A stretch of DNA of 53,917 bases. It comes from Verrucomicrobia bacterium ADurb.Bin118. GTDB lineage: Bacteria; Verrucomicrobiota; Verrucomicrobiia; Limisphaerales; MWDV01. The notes beneath the pieces were generated by a model, which saw only the letters and a program-made list of their open reading frames with translations, was not told the origin of the DNA and made no database searches. The position numbers and the translations under genes are program-made. The number at the start of each line of letters is the position of its first letter. The first letter of the stretch is position 1. The stretch covers positions 1 through 53,917 of the forward strand of contig MWDV01000063.1 in the NCBI GenBank assembly GCA_002070715.1. Reading direction: 5' to 3'. Below, piece after piece: positions 18,420 through 26,967 of the stretch.

Positions 18420-21341
18420 TCACAAGCCCTCCGCCTCCGCTTCCCGATCTACACCTTCGTAAAGTTGTTCCCATGCCACCCGAAAGAATGTGTCGCCGTC
18501 TTTCGCGCTGCGTTCGCCGCCTCCGCCGGCTGCTTCGAGTCGCCTGACTTTTTTCGCCTTGGCCAGCAACGCTTCGCGCTCCTGCTGCCGCGCCGCGGCG
18601 CGCGCCGCAGCCTGCTCGCGGTCGAAGTATTTTTTCCCGTCAATCCACGTCTGTAAGGCCACGCTGCGGGAATCCAACGGCGGCCCGGACCAAATCACCA
18701 GGTCCGCGTCTTTGCCCGGTTCCAGCGAGCCGACGCGCGCGTCAATCTTCAACTGTTTCGCCGGATTGATGGTGACGAATTTCAGTGCCTCAATTTCCGG
18801 GGTACCGCCGAACTTCACCGCCTTGGCGGCCTCGGTGTTCAGCCGGCGCGCGAGATCGGAGGAATCCGAGTTGAACGACACCAGCGCACCGCGTTCGTGC
18901 AGCAGCGCGCCGTTGTAAGGAATCGCGTCATAGACCTCGAACTTGTAGGCCCACCAATCGGCAAAACATGATGGCCCAAGGCCGTGCGCGACGATTTCAT
19001 CCGCGATTTTGTATCCCTCCAACACATGCTCCATCGAAGCGATCCGCACGCCAAAGCTTTCCATCACCCGAAGGAGCGCCAGCATTTCGTCCTGCCGATA
19101 GGCGTGACAGTGAATCCAGCGCCGGCCTTGCAGAATCTCGGCCAGCGCCTCCAGTTCCAGGTCGCGGCGCGGCCGCGGTTCGCCGGATGCCTCCGCGCGC
19201 TCCACCGCCCGCAGATATTCCTGCGCCGCGCGGTAGCGATTCGCGATAAAGGTCGGCACGCCCATGCGCGATTGCGGAAAACGCGTGGTGTAGCGGTCGC
19301 CCCAGCCCGATTGCTTGACATTCTCACCGAGGGCCATCTTGAGCCCGGGCGGGGCCGCGTCGAACTTTAATCCTTCCGGGCTGGCGCCGTCGCGTAATTT
19401 GATGATGCAATCCTGTCCGCCGATGGGATTGGCCGAGCCATGGTAGAGATTGCACATCGTCAACCCGCCGCCGAGTTGTTCCCCCAGCGTCCGCGTTTCC
19501 GAGTTCACCACGTCACCAATGCGGCACATGGCCGACGAGGGAATGCTGGATTCATTGACGCTCCCCAGGATGGCGGTGTGACTGTGCGCGTCAATCAAGC
19601 CGGGTGTGACGTGCCGGCCACGCGCGTCTATGCGCACGAGATCGGCGCCGCTCGTCAGGGTGAAATCGCCCACGGCTTTCACCTTGCCGTCCTGGACCCA
19701 AACCCGCGCGTTCGTCAACACGCCTTGGTCGCCGCAGGTCCAGACCGTCGCATTTTCAATCAGCAAGGCTGCCGGTGTCAGAAGGGGACCGCGCCCTTCC
19801 AGCGGAGATCGCGCCACCCGCTGTTGCCGCAATGCCCGCAACTCCGCCGGGCGCGCTTCCGGGTCAGCCTTTTGTTCCCCGGCGGCGGTCGTGGCGGATT
19901 TTTCCTTCGTCGGGGAACGGACCGATTTGGCCGTATCCGCGGGCAGGCGATAAACGCGCCCGTCAATCCATACCTGTCGGACTTTGGCTTGCGGCGCAAA
20001 ATAACCCGGGCTGTCCACGACGGTGAGATTGGCGATTTTGCCCGGCGCAATCGTGCCCAAGCGCTCGTCCACGCCGCATAATTTGGCCGGTACCGTGGTC
20101 AATGCCGCCAGGGCATCCATCGGGTCCAAACCACGGTCCAGCGCGAGCCGAAGGTTTTTCCGAAAACTCTTTTTGTCGCTCAAGCCATGCGTCGTCAGCG
20201 CGATTTCGCGGCCTTCCCGGCGCAGCACCGCTGGATTTTCGGCGGCCCAATCCCAAGCCCGCAACGCGTCCAGCGATACATCCTCCCAATCGTCCTCGGT
20301 CGGCAGGGCCGGCAGGGTGGGGAAATGCAGGGGCACAATAAAGGTCGCCGGATTGTCCGCCAACAAATCCGGCCGGCGCCATTCCTGGCCGCAGGCAAGG
20401 ATGGCAAAATCCAGCTTCAACTCCTCCGCGATATAGCGGACGCGATCCCCCATCAACGCGCTGCCCGGCTCGAACAGCACGCGTTGCCGTCCTTCGATGG
20501 CGGGTCGGAGCGCCGTCCATGCGGGATTGAACTCCGGCCGGGGGCGCCCCGGAGGATGCGCGCGGTCCCCGGCGTGGATCTGGGCATCATATTGGGCGTC
20601 AAAAAATGTCTGCCGCACCGCGGCAATGATTCCCATTAACGACTGGGGATAGACGCGTTCCGGACCGCCGCGATCGTCGAACGACACATGTTGAAACACG
20701 TCCGGCTGGAGAACGACCGCATTGGGGTTGTCCTCCACCAGCGCAACCAAGGTGCTGCTCCCGCGGATGATGCCGTCTGCCGGCGCCACCACGCCCGCCG
20801 TAAATCCCAATTCCCGCAAGGGCGCCAGCGTGCGTTCCCGCGGGGAATAAGACTGAATCGCGCGGCGTTCAGGCGTCACCCGCGCAATCGCGTGTCCCGC
20901 GCCCGGCATCCCGCGATCCGTGCGTTGTCCCACCACTCCGTAAAAATCCACCGCCCCGCCCGCCGTGAATGAATCGTTGAAGTCACTGGAGGTTTCCTCC
21001 GCCGTTGCCGCCGAAGTTCGCGTGGCGGGCAACGGAAGATACGCGTCAATGAAACCCGCGTAAATCGTCCGGCCTTGCATCGGCCAAACCCGGGCGTCGG
21101 CGGGCGCGGACATATTTTGACCCACGGCCTCGATGAACCCGTCGCGAATGACCACGGTGGCGTTGCTCAACACAGTCCCCGGCTGAGTGATCACCGTGCC
21201 GCCGACCAACGCGTGGATTCCGGGCGGCCGCGCGCGATGGCCGGGCGGTAGAATGTCGGTCGCGGGAGAGTTCCAAGGAAACGGCACAACCGCCAACAGG
21301 GTCGCCCCGACGCAAACACGAAGCCATGCGTTCATCGTCAT
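18420..21341 (-). CDS. Secreted double-domain amidohydrolase (N half degenerate)
   Basis: About 973 residues with a signal peptide (AWLRVCVGATLLAVVPFPWNSPA). It contains two amidohydrolase units in tandem. The N-terminal unit starts GIHALVGGTVITQPG and ends DERLGTIAPGKIANLTVVD; its metal site is lost (YAGFIDAYLPLP instead of HxH). The C-terminal unit starts IENATVWTCGDQG and keeps the metal ligands: GLIDAHSHTAIL, WIHCHAYRQDEM, SMEHVLEGYKI and the Asp in SFNSDSSDLARR, and ends VGSLEPGKDADLVIWSGPP. Only this half should be catalytic, probably on a cyclic amide or peptide-like substrate in the periplasm. It likely forms an operon, and perhaps a complex, with the gene at 17038-18408. Confidence 0.85.
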   Translation of the reverse strand: MTMNAWLRVCVGATLLAVVPFPWNSPATDILPPGHRARPPGIHALVGGTVITQPGTVLSNATVVIRDGFIEAVGQNMSAPADARVWPMQGRTIYAGFIDAYLPLPATRTSAATAEETSSDFNDSFTAGGAVDFYGVVGQRTDRGMPGAGHAIARVTPERRAIQSYSPRERTLAPLRELGFTAGVVAPADGIIRGSSTLVALVEDNPNAVVLQPDVFQHVSFDDRGGPERVYPQSLMGIIAAVRQTFFDAQYDAQIHAGDRAHPPGRPRPEFNPAWTALRPAIEGRQRVLFEPGSALMGDRVRYIAEELKLDFAILACGQEWRRPDLLADNPATFIVPLHFPTLPALPTEDDWEDVSLDALRAWDWAAENPAVLRREGREIALTTHGLSDKKSFRKNLRLALDRGLDPMDALAALTTVPAKLCGVDERLGTIAPGKIANLTVVDSPGYFAPQAKVRQVWIDGRVYRLPADTAKSVRSPTKEKSATTAAGEQKADPEARPAELRALRQQRVARSPLEGRGPLLTPAALLIENATVWTCGDQGVLTNARVWVQDGKVKAVGDFTLTSGADLVRIDARGRHVTPGLIDAHSHTAILGSVNESSIPSSAMCRIGDVVNSETRTLGEQLGGGLTMCNLYHGSANPIGGQDCIIKLRDGASPEGLKFDAAPPGLKMALGENVKQSGWGDRYTTRFPQSRMGVPTFIANRYRAAQEYLRAVERAEASGEPRPRRDLELEALAEILQGRRWIHCHAYRQDEMLALLRVMESFGVRIASMEHVLEGYKIADEIVAHGLGPSCFADWWAYKFEVYDAIPYNGALLHERGALVSFNSDSSDLARRLNTEAAKAVKFGGTPEIEALKFVTINPAKQLKIDARVGSLEPGKDADLVIWSGPPLDSRSVALQTWIDGKKYFDREQAAARAAARQQEREALLAKAKKVRRLEAAGGGGERSAKDGDTFFRVAWEQLYEGVDREAEAEGL

Positions 21342-21435
21342 GCGCCGAGTCTGAGCCGTGCGGCGCCAGATTTCAAGCCGCGGCGCGGAGCCCCGATCGT
21401 GCTCCCGCCGGCGCCGGCACACTGACGCCACGCAC

Positions 21436-22341
21436 TTACCACGCTGGCGGAGACTCGGGTAAAGTTCCCGCGCGGCATTGCGTGGCGGCGCTGCCGGCGG
21501 CCAATCCCGCGCGCAACCACGCCGCCGGCGGTTGGCCCATTTCAATCTGCCGCGTCACGCCGGCCAGCAAGGCGTCGCCTGCTCCCAATCGGTTGCAGGG
21601 GCGCACTCGCGGCGGGAGTTCGCTGAGCATCACGGCTTCCCGGGCATTGACCAGCCACCCGGACGCCGGCCCGCGCGAAACCAGTACCCACCCCTGGGTG
21701 AGCGTGGATAAGGCCAAGGCGGCGCGCCGGACGGCGGCTTCGTTGCGCAAAGGTTTGCCCCACCATTGCGCCAGTTCATGCTCGTTGGGCTTCACCAGAA
21801 ACGGCCGCGCCGGAAGCGCCGCCGCGAACGCCGGACCATCGCAGTCCAACAACGCGCGCGCCGCCTGCCGCCGGGCCAGCCGGATGAGTTGCGCATAAGC
21901 TGTCACCGGCACGCCGCGCGGCAGACTGCCGGACAACACAAGCAATCCGCCGCGGGAAAGCTGGCGCAGAACGATCTGCGTCACTTGACGCCATTCGTTT
22001 TGGCTCAATTTCGGTCCGGCGTGATTGAAACGCATCTGCGCGCCGTCGGGTGCCGTGAGCACCACGTTGGCGCGGGTGGCTTCGCTCAACGGCACGATGC
22101 GGGCGGGGAGCTGTTCCGCCCGGAGGCATTGGACCAGTTCGCGGCCCACCGCGCCGCCCACCGGAATGACAAGCCGCGGTTGGCTGCCGAGAAACCGTAG
22201 CCAGCGCACCACATTCACGCCCTTGCCGCCGGCCCAGCGGGTTTCCGCGAGAATCGCGTTTTTCTCCTCCCACCGAAATGCATCCACCCGCCACTCGACA
22301 TCGAGCGCCGGGTTCAAGGTCAGAATGACAGATTGGGCCAT
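21436..22341 (-). CDS. PfkB-family sugar-phosphate kinase (1-phosphofructokinase-like)
   Basis: This ribokinase-fold enzyme has 301 residues. ILTLNPALDVEWRVD and AGGKGVNVVRWLRFLG are the N-terminal signature shared by 1-phosphofructokinase (FruK) and tagatose-6-phosphate kinase (LacC); LSGSLPRGVP is the middle motif, and NRLGAGDALLAGV carries the catalytic Asp and anion hole. Phosphorylation of a sugar phosphate is therefore expected, but which one is not decidable from sequence. No fru or lac genes are adjacent. It lies 94 nt upstream of the amidohydrolase pair on the same strand and may share its transcript. Confidence 0.88.
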   Translation of the reverse strand: MAQSVILTLNPALDVEWRVDAFRWEEKNAILAETRWAGGKGVNVVRWLRFLGSQPRLVIPVGGAVGRELVQCLRAEQLPARIVPLSEATRANVVLTAPDGAQMRFNHAGPKLSQNEWRQVTQIVLRQLSRGGLLVLSGSLPRGVPVTAYAQLIRLARRQAARALLDCDGPAFAAALPARPFLVKPNEHELAQWWGKPLRNEAAVRRAALALSTLTQGWVLVSRGPASGWLVNAREAVMLSELPPRVRPCNRLGAGDALLAGVTRQIEMGQPPAAWLRAGLAAGSAATQCRAGTLPESPPAW

Positions 22342-22392
22342 CAGTCTTGGAGGGCGGCGTCCGATTGCGCGCGGCGGCTGGCTCGCCCTCGA

Positions 22393-23547
22393 TTAGCGTG
22401 CGGGCGGTGGCGCGGGCGATACAATGATCGGCGGCGCGATCACCGGGGGCACGTCCGTTGGCCGGCGCGCGCTGTTCGCCAGCGCGGAACGGATCATGAA
22501 AAATTCCCCCACGTTCTCCGGCGTGAGCAGACCCACCAGCCGACCCTGGTCCAAAACCGGCATGGACAGGCCGCGTTCCGCCCGTACTTGCGCCAGCGCC
22601 TCCTCCAGCGGTGCCGCCGCCGTCACCGTGTTGAATTCCGAGCGCATGATCTCGTTCACCCGCGCGTGATCCCCGTGCTGCCGCAGGGCGGGAAAAAAAT
22701 CACGATGAAAAAGCATCCCCACCACCCGGCCTTGGTCCACCACGGGAAAATCCTGTTGCGAGCCGGCCAGCAGACAGCGGATGACGTCGGCCAGCGTGTA
22801 GTCCGGCGCGAGCGTGCGAAAGTCCGTAAGCATGGCATCCCGCACGGCGCTCCCGGTGAAAGATGATTTCACCTGGGCCGCCGCCGCTTCCTGGCTGGCG
22901 CCAATCCAGACAAACAGCGCAATCAAGAGCAGCATCGGATTGGAGAACAAGCCCACGAACCCGAAGAGCACCGCCATGCCTTTGCCGATGGCGGCGGCAA
23001 TGTTCGTGGCCCGGGCATGATTGAGCCGCATGGCCAGCAGCGAACGCAACACCCGGCCGCCGTCCATCGGAAAGGCCGGCAACATGTTGAACAGGACCAA
23101 GAACACGTTCACCACCAGCATCCGTTCAATGAATCCGCCGCTGGTAATGCTCGGTTCGGTGGGCATCTGCCACGAGCTGCGGAGCAACAAACCGGCGAAG
23201 AGTCCGGCGGCGATCACCACGTTCACCGCCGGCCCGGCCAGGGCCACGATCAATTCCTGCACCGGTTGGTCCGGAATCCGCTCCAGGCGGGCCAGACCGC
23301 CGATCGGTAACAGGGTGATGTCGTGTGTCTGGATGCCGTACCGCCGCGCGGCCAGTGCGTGGCCGTATTCGTGAAGCAGCACGCAAAGAAAGAGACCGGC
23401 AAAAAACAAGACACCCGTAACCGCCCCCACCACTCCCCGTCCCGCCATCCAGTGCGCGAATCCCACAAAGGCAAGCAGCAGTAGAAAGGTGTAATGAATG
23501 AAGATGTCTATGCCGAGAATGCGCCCAAGTTTGAAGGACCAGTTCAT
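22393..23547 (-). CDS. M50 site-2 protease with two CBS domains
   Basis: About 384 residues. The N-terminal half is a polytopic membrane metalloprotease: HEYGH (His59, Glu60, His63) in a transmembrane helix, and NMLPAFPMDGGRVLR with the third zinc ligand Asp162. The C-terminal part, from about residue 255, has two CBS repeats (VRDAMLTDFRTLAPDYTL..., VNEIMRSEFNTVTAA...), which usually bind adenine nucleotides and would gate the protease. Such SpoIVFB/S2P-like enzymes cleave membrane-anchored regulators; the substrate is unknown. The ATG at 23547 begins MNWSFKLGRILGIDIFIHYTF, the normal family start, so upstream codons of the frame are ignored. A zinc peptidase gene lies 37 nt upstream. Confidence 0.92.
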   Translation of the reverse strand: MNWSFKLGRILGIDIFIHYTFLLLLAFVGFAHWMAGRGVVGAVTGVLFFAGLFLCVLLHEYGHALAARRYGIQTHDITLLPIGGLARLERIPDQPVQELIVALAGPAVNVVIAAGLFAGLLLRSSWQMPTEPSITSGGFIERMLVVNVFLVLFNMLPAFPMDGGRVLRSLLAMRLNHARATNIAAAIGKGMAVLFGFVGLFSNPMLLLIALFVWIGASQEAAAAQVKSSFTGSAVRDAMLTDFRTLAPDYTLADVIRCLLAGSQQDFPVVDQGRVVGMLFHRDFFPALRQHGDHARVNEIMRSEFNTVTAAAPLEEALAQVRAERGLSMPVLDQGRLVGLLTPENVGEFFMIRSALANSARRPTDVPPVIAPPIIVSPAPPPAR

Positions 23548-23584
23548 GATTGTCCCCTCGCCAGTTTCCAAGTCCGCATCGGCG

Positions 23585-24280
23585 TCAATCGCGCGTCCGG
23601 CCACCCAACAACAACGGCAACAGATGCCAGAGGAGATACGCCAGCGAGGTGACGAACGCGGCGACATAGGTCCAGGCCGCCGCGTCGAGGACCTGGCGCA
23701 CTGCGGCGGCCTCGTCGCCCGGGGCAATCATGCCCAGGTTGGACAAGACTTCCTTGGCGCGGCGCGAGGCGTCGAACTCCACCGGCAGGGTGATCAGATT
23801 GAACAACATGATCACGCCCCAGGCGGCCGCCATGATGCTCGCCATGACCACCCAGTTGCGTATCAGGCCCGTGACCAATCCAAGGAAAGGAAAAATCATG
23901 ACCACGTAATTGGCGTAAGTGGTGATGCCCACCGCCGCCATGCGCCAGGTCAACGGTTTGTAGGCGAGCTGTTGCTGGATGGCATGCCCGCATTCATGCG
24001 CCGCCACCCCCAGCGCGGCTGGAGACCGTCCGTAGAAGTTTTCCGTGGACAGCACGAGCCGTCGCCGGACCGGATCGTAATGATCCCCCAACAGACCGTC
24101 TTGATGCGTAATTTGCACGTCCGGCACTCCGGCCCGGCGCAGGATCTCGTACGCCGCCTCGCCGCCGGTCAATCCGGACACCACCACGCCTTGGCTGTGC
24201 CGGCGATACACGGACTTCACCCGCGCCGTCGCCCAGAGCGACAACAACAGGGTGCCGATGAATAAAATCCAAATACTCAT
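23585..24280 (-). CDS. Membrane zinc metallopeptidase (YugP-like)
   Basis: This protein of 231 residues belongs to the neutral zinc metallopeptidase family related to Bacillus YugP. HECGH (His95, Glu96, His99) is the metal site, preceded by YDPVRRRLVLSTENFYGRSPAALGVAAHE, typical of the family. There is an N-terminal helix (1-18) and membrane segments near 118-140, 143-170 and 200-225. The FDASRRAKEVL segment after the third helix is the family's conserved downstream motif. It probably forms an operon with the M50 protease gene just downstream. The start at 24280 is supported by an AGG seven bases upstream and a TATATT element farther up. Substrate unknown. Confidence 0.9.
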   Translation of the reverse strand: MSIWILFIGTLLLSLWATARVKSVYRRHSQGVVVSGLTGGEAAYEILRRAGVPDVQITHQDGLLGDHYDPVRRRLVLSTENFYGRSPAALGVAAHECGHAIQQQLAYKPLTWRMAAVGITTYANYVVMIFPFLGLVTGLIRNWVVMASIMAAAWGVIMLFNLITLPVEFDASRRAKEVLSNLGMIAPGDEAAAVRQVLDAAAWTYVAAFVTSLAYLLWHLLPLLLGGRTRD

Positions 24281-24448
24281 ATTTTACCTGACAATATAAC
24301 AACTGTGCCCGCCGTTCCGTTCATTCCGCAAGCCTGTTCAGAACTGTCATCCCGCAGCGAATACCGGCAATGGACCATCTTGGATGAGGCCCCGCCGGGG
24401 AAACAATGGGCTGGTGAAACTCCCGGCGGGCGGCGGTGACAGGGCGTT

Positions 24449-25165
24449 TCAAGGCGCGGCCAGATCGCGCACTTTAAGATTGCGGAACCAAGCTTCGTCG
24501 TGGTGATCCGTCAACATGATCCGACCCCGGCATTTCTCCCCAAAGCCCGCAGCGTTCTTGAACTTGCTTTTCGCCACCGCGGCGCGCACCGCCGGACTGC
24601 CCAGTTCGTATTCTAACACGTTCGCACCGTTCAGCCAGTGTTCCACCCGGTTGCCGCGAACGACGATGCGGGAGACATTCCATTCGCCCATCGGTCGGGG
24701 TTGCGCGTTCGGGCCGGGCGGAAGCACGTCGTAAAAAGCCGCGGTCCGATGCTTCGCATCCGGCACGAGGATATCATCAATCATCTGGTATTCGGGCCCG
24801 GGCGCCGCGGGCCGCGATTCCAGCACCAAATACTTGATGCCGTTGTTGGCCTTCGCGGGAAGCTTCCATTCCCAGGACAACTCAAAATCCTCGAACTCCG
24901 CCTCCGTCACCAGGTCGCCCCCTCTCACGCCGCCCACTTTCCGCAGACAACCCGCTTCGATGACCCAGCCCTGTTGGGGGAACGTGCTTTTGCGGTACTC
25001 CCGCCAGCCGGCAAAACTTTCACCATCAAACAATAATCGCCAGCCGGCGCGTTGTTCGGCTGGAGTCAGCCGGTTGGGCGCCGGCGGGGAATGATCGGCA
25101 CAAGCCATCAACAGCAGCCCCACAAGGGAGGACATCAGGAGCCGGAGGCGAAACGGCGGATTCAT
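24449..25165 (-). CDS. DUF1080 (3-keto-disaccharide hydrolase-like) lipoprotein
   Basis: About 238 residues. The N terminus ends in a lipobox, GLLLMACAD, so the protein should be lipidated and anchored to a membrane facing the periplasm. The rest is a DUF1080 concanavalin-like fold: GWRLLFDGESFAGWR, DFELSWEWKLPAKANNGIKYLV, QMIDD, GEWNVSRIVVRGNRVEHWLNG and the terminal WFRNLKVRDL. DUF1080 proteins are abundant in Verrucomicrobia and Planctomycetes; some members hydrolyse 3-keto-glucosides, but most are untested. The ATG at 25165 is the one that gives a lipoprotein signal. The gene is monocistronic as far as can be seen. Confidence 0.9.
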   Translation of the reverse strand: MNPPFRLRLLMSSLVGLLLMACADHSPPAPNRLTPAEQRAGWRLLFDGESFAGWREYRKSTFPQQGWVIEAGCLRKVGGVRGGDLVTEAEFEDFELSWEWKLPAKANNGIKYLVLESRPAAPGPEYQMIDDILVPDAKHRTAAFYDVLPPGPNAQPRPMGEWNVSRIVVRGNRVEHWLNGANVLEYELGSPAVRAAVAKSKFKNAAGFGEKCRGRIMLTDHHDEAWFRNLKVRDLAAP

Positions 25166-25351
25166 CTGGTTGGCTTGACGAGTTCTATGGCGGCAATCAT
25201 CCACACCGCGCATGGTTTCCCAAAACGCCGCCCCTCGCAATCCCCGAGTTGCCGCAGGCAGCCGGTGACGCGCTTGGGAAGCACCGGCTCGCGCCACTCT
25301 CACCCGTCAGCCGAAGCTTGGCATCCCGCCCCCACCTGCTAGTGTTTCCGC

Positions 25352-26959
25352 ATGGCTTTTGATTCCTTCCGCGATTTCATCAACGCCCTCGACCAAGCCG
25401 GCGAACTGAAACGCATTTCCCAGCCCGTCGCCACCGAACTCGAAATCACCGAACTGGCGGATCGCGAAATGAAATCACCCGGCGGCGGCAAGGCGTTGCT
25501 CATCGAGCAGCCCACCGTCAACGGCGTGGTGTCGCCTTTTCCGGTTGCCATCAACACGCTCGGCTCATGGGAACGGATGGCGCTGAGCCTGGGCGCCAAT
25601 TCCGTGGACGATGTGGCCAACGAACTGGGCGCACTGATGAAAGCCAAGCCGCCCACTTCAATGCGCGAGGCCGTCAAGCTGCTCGGCCAGGCGTTCGATC
25701 TGCGTCACGCCAAGCCCAAACTCGTCAAGAGCGGTCCGTGCAAGGAAGTGGTTCATAAATTCGACGCGCCACCCGCCCGCAAAGAACCTTGGCCCACTGC
25801 GCCAAACCTTAGTGCATCGAACCTGCCAGCGACGACGCACATTTCTCCCTCTCCAGGAGGAGAGGATCGGGCTAAGGGCGAACTCTCAGCCACCAACCCC
25901 CAACCGCCAACGCTCCGCACTCCGCACTCCGCACTCCCCATTTTGAAATGTTGGCCCCTCGACGGTGGTCGTTTCATCACGTTGCCCTGTGTCGTCACCC
26001 AAGACCCCGACACCGGCGAGCGAAACGTCGGCATGTATCGTATCCAGATTTATGACGACCAAACCACCGGCATGCACTGGCAGCTTCAAAAAGTCGGCGC
26101 GCGTCACGGCCGTCGTTATTACGAAACTGGCACGCGCATGCCCGTTGCCATTTTTCTGGGCGGCGATCCCGTGTTCACCTTCGCCGCCACTGCGCCGCTG
26201 CCGGATGGTCTGGATGAATTTCTGTTGGCGGGCTATTTACGAAAGAAATCCGTCGAACTCGTGAAGTGCGAGACCAACGACCTCGAAGTCCCGGCCAACG
26301 CCGACTTCGTCATCGAAGGTTACGTTGACCCGACCGAACCGTTGCGCGAAGAAGGGCCGTTCGGCGATCACACCGGCTATTACACCTTGCCCGAGCCGTA
26401 TCCCGTGTTCCACGTCACCGCCATCACGCATCGCAAGGACGCTGTCTATCCTGCCACCATCGTCGGCATCCCGCCGATGGAAGACTTCTACATCGGCGGC
26501 GCGTCCGTGAAACTCTTCCTGCCCATCTTCAAGATGAACTTCCCCGAGATCGTGGACATCGCGCTGCCGGCGGAAGGCGTGTTCCACAACCTCGTCTTCG
26601 TGAGCATCAAGAAGACCTACCCGATGCAAGCCTACAAAATCATGCACGGCCTCTGGGGCATGGGGCAGATGATGTTCACCAAATACATCGTGGTGGTGGA
26701 CGACGACGTGGACGTGCATAACAACAGCGAAGTCCTCTTCCGCCTCTGCGCCAACACCGACCCGCAACGCGACAGCATCTTCACCAAAGGCCCGTCCGAC
26801 GTGCTCGACCACGCGACGAGCGAAATCGCCATCGGCAGCAAGCTGGGCATTGACGCGACGAAGAAACTCCCCGGCGAAGGATTCAAACGCCCCTGGCCAC
26901 CGCTCATCAAGATGGATGCGGCGGTGAAGGCGAAGGTGGAAAAGCTTTTCAACCCGTAG
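25352..26959 (+). CDS. UbiD-family prFMN decarboxylase with an in-frame repeat insert
   Basis: The protein has 535 residues, about 50 more than usual. UbiD enzymes use prenylated FMN to (de)carboxylate aromatic or unsaturated acids in the cytoplasm. Family features are RDFINALDQAGELKRI at the start, KSGPCKEVV, LPILKCWPLDGGRFITLP, GMYRIQIYD, EGPFGDHTGYYT with active-site acid residues, and GQMMFTKYIVVVDDDVD near the C terminus. Residues ~139-193 are a Pro/Ser/Thr-rich segment encoded by genomic repeats, placed between two blocks that are normally nearly adjacent. The insert may sit in a surface loop. A UbiX partner is not in the window and the substrate is unknown. The next gene starts 8 nt downstream, so coupling is likely. 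Confidence 0.9.
   Translation: MAFDSFRDFINALDQAGELKRISQPVATELEITELADREMKSPGGGKALLIEQPTVNGVVSPFPVAINTLGSWERMALSLGANSVDDVANELGALMKAKPPTSMREAVKLLGQAFDLRHAKPKLVKSGPCKEVVHKFDAPPARKEPWPTAPNLSASNLPATTHISPSPGGEDRAKGELSATNPQPPTLRTPHSALPILKCWPLDGGRFITLPCVVTQDPDTGERNVGMYRIQIYDDQTTGMHWQLQKVGARHGRRYYETGTRMPVAIFLGGDPVFTFAATAPLPDGLDEFLLAGYLRKKSVELVKCETNDLEVPANADFVIEGYVDPTEPLREEGPFGDHTGYYTLPEPYPVFHVTAITHRKDAVYPATIVGIPPMEDFYIGGASVKLFLPIFKMNFPEIVDIALPAEGVFHNLVFVSIKKTYPMQAYKIMHGLWGMGQMMFTKYIVVVDDDVDVHNNSEVLFRLCANTDPQRDSIFTKGPSDVLDHATSEIAIGSKLGIDATKKLPGEGFKRPWPPLIKMDAAVKAKVEKLFNP
25766..25935. repeat. Interspersed repeats inserted in the ubiD-like frame
   Basis: This segment is made of pieces that look like intergenic repeats: a CTCTCC/GGAGAG hairpin near 25851-25866, a run CCACCAACCCCCAACCGCC around 25890, and three to four tandem CCGCACT-type octamers at 25912-25938 (reverse complement of GAGTGCGG). 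The same octamer occurs at 46001-46033, 46473-46506 and 47075-47100. The reading frame stays open through all of it, giving PHSALPIL at the junction with the native protein. Confidence 0.75.
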
Positions 26960-26967
26960 CAGCCGAC

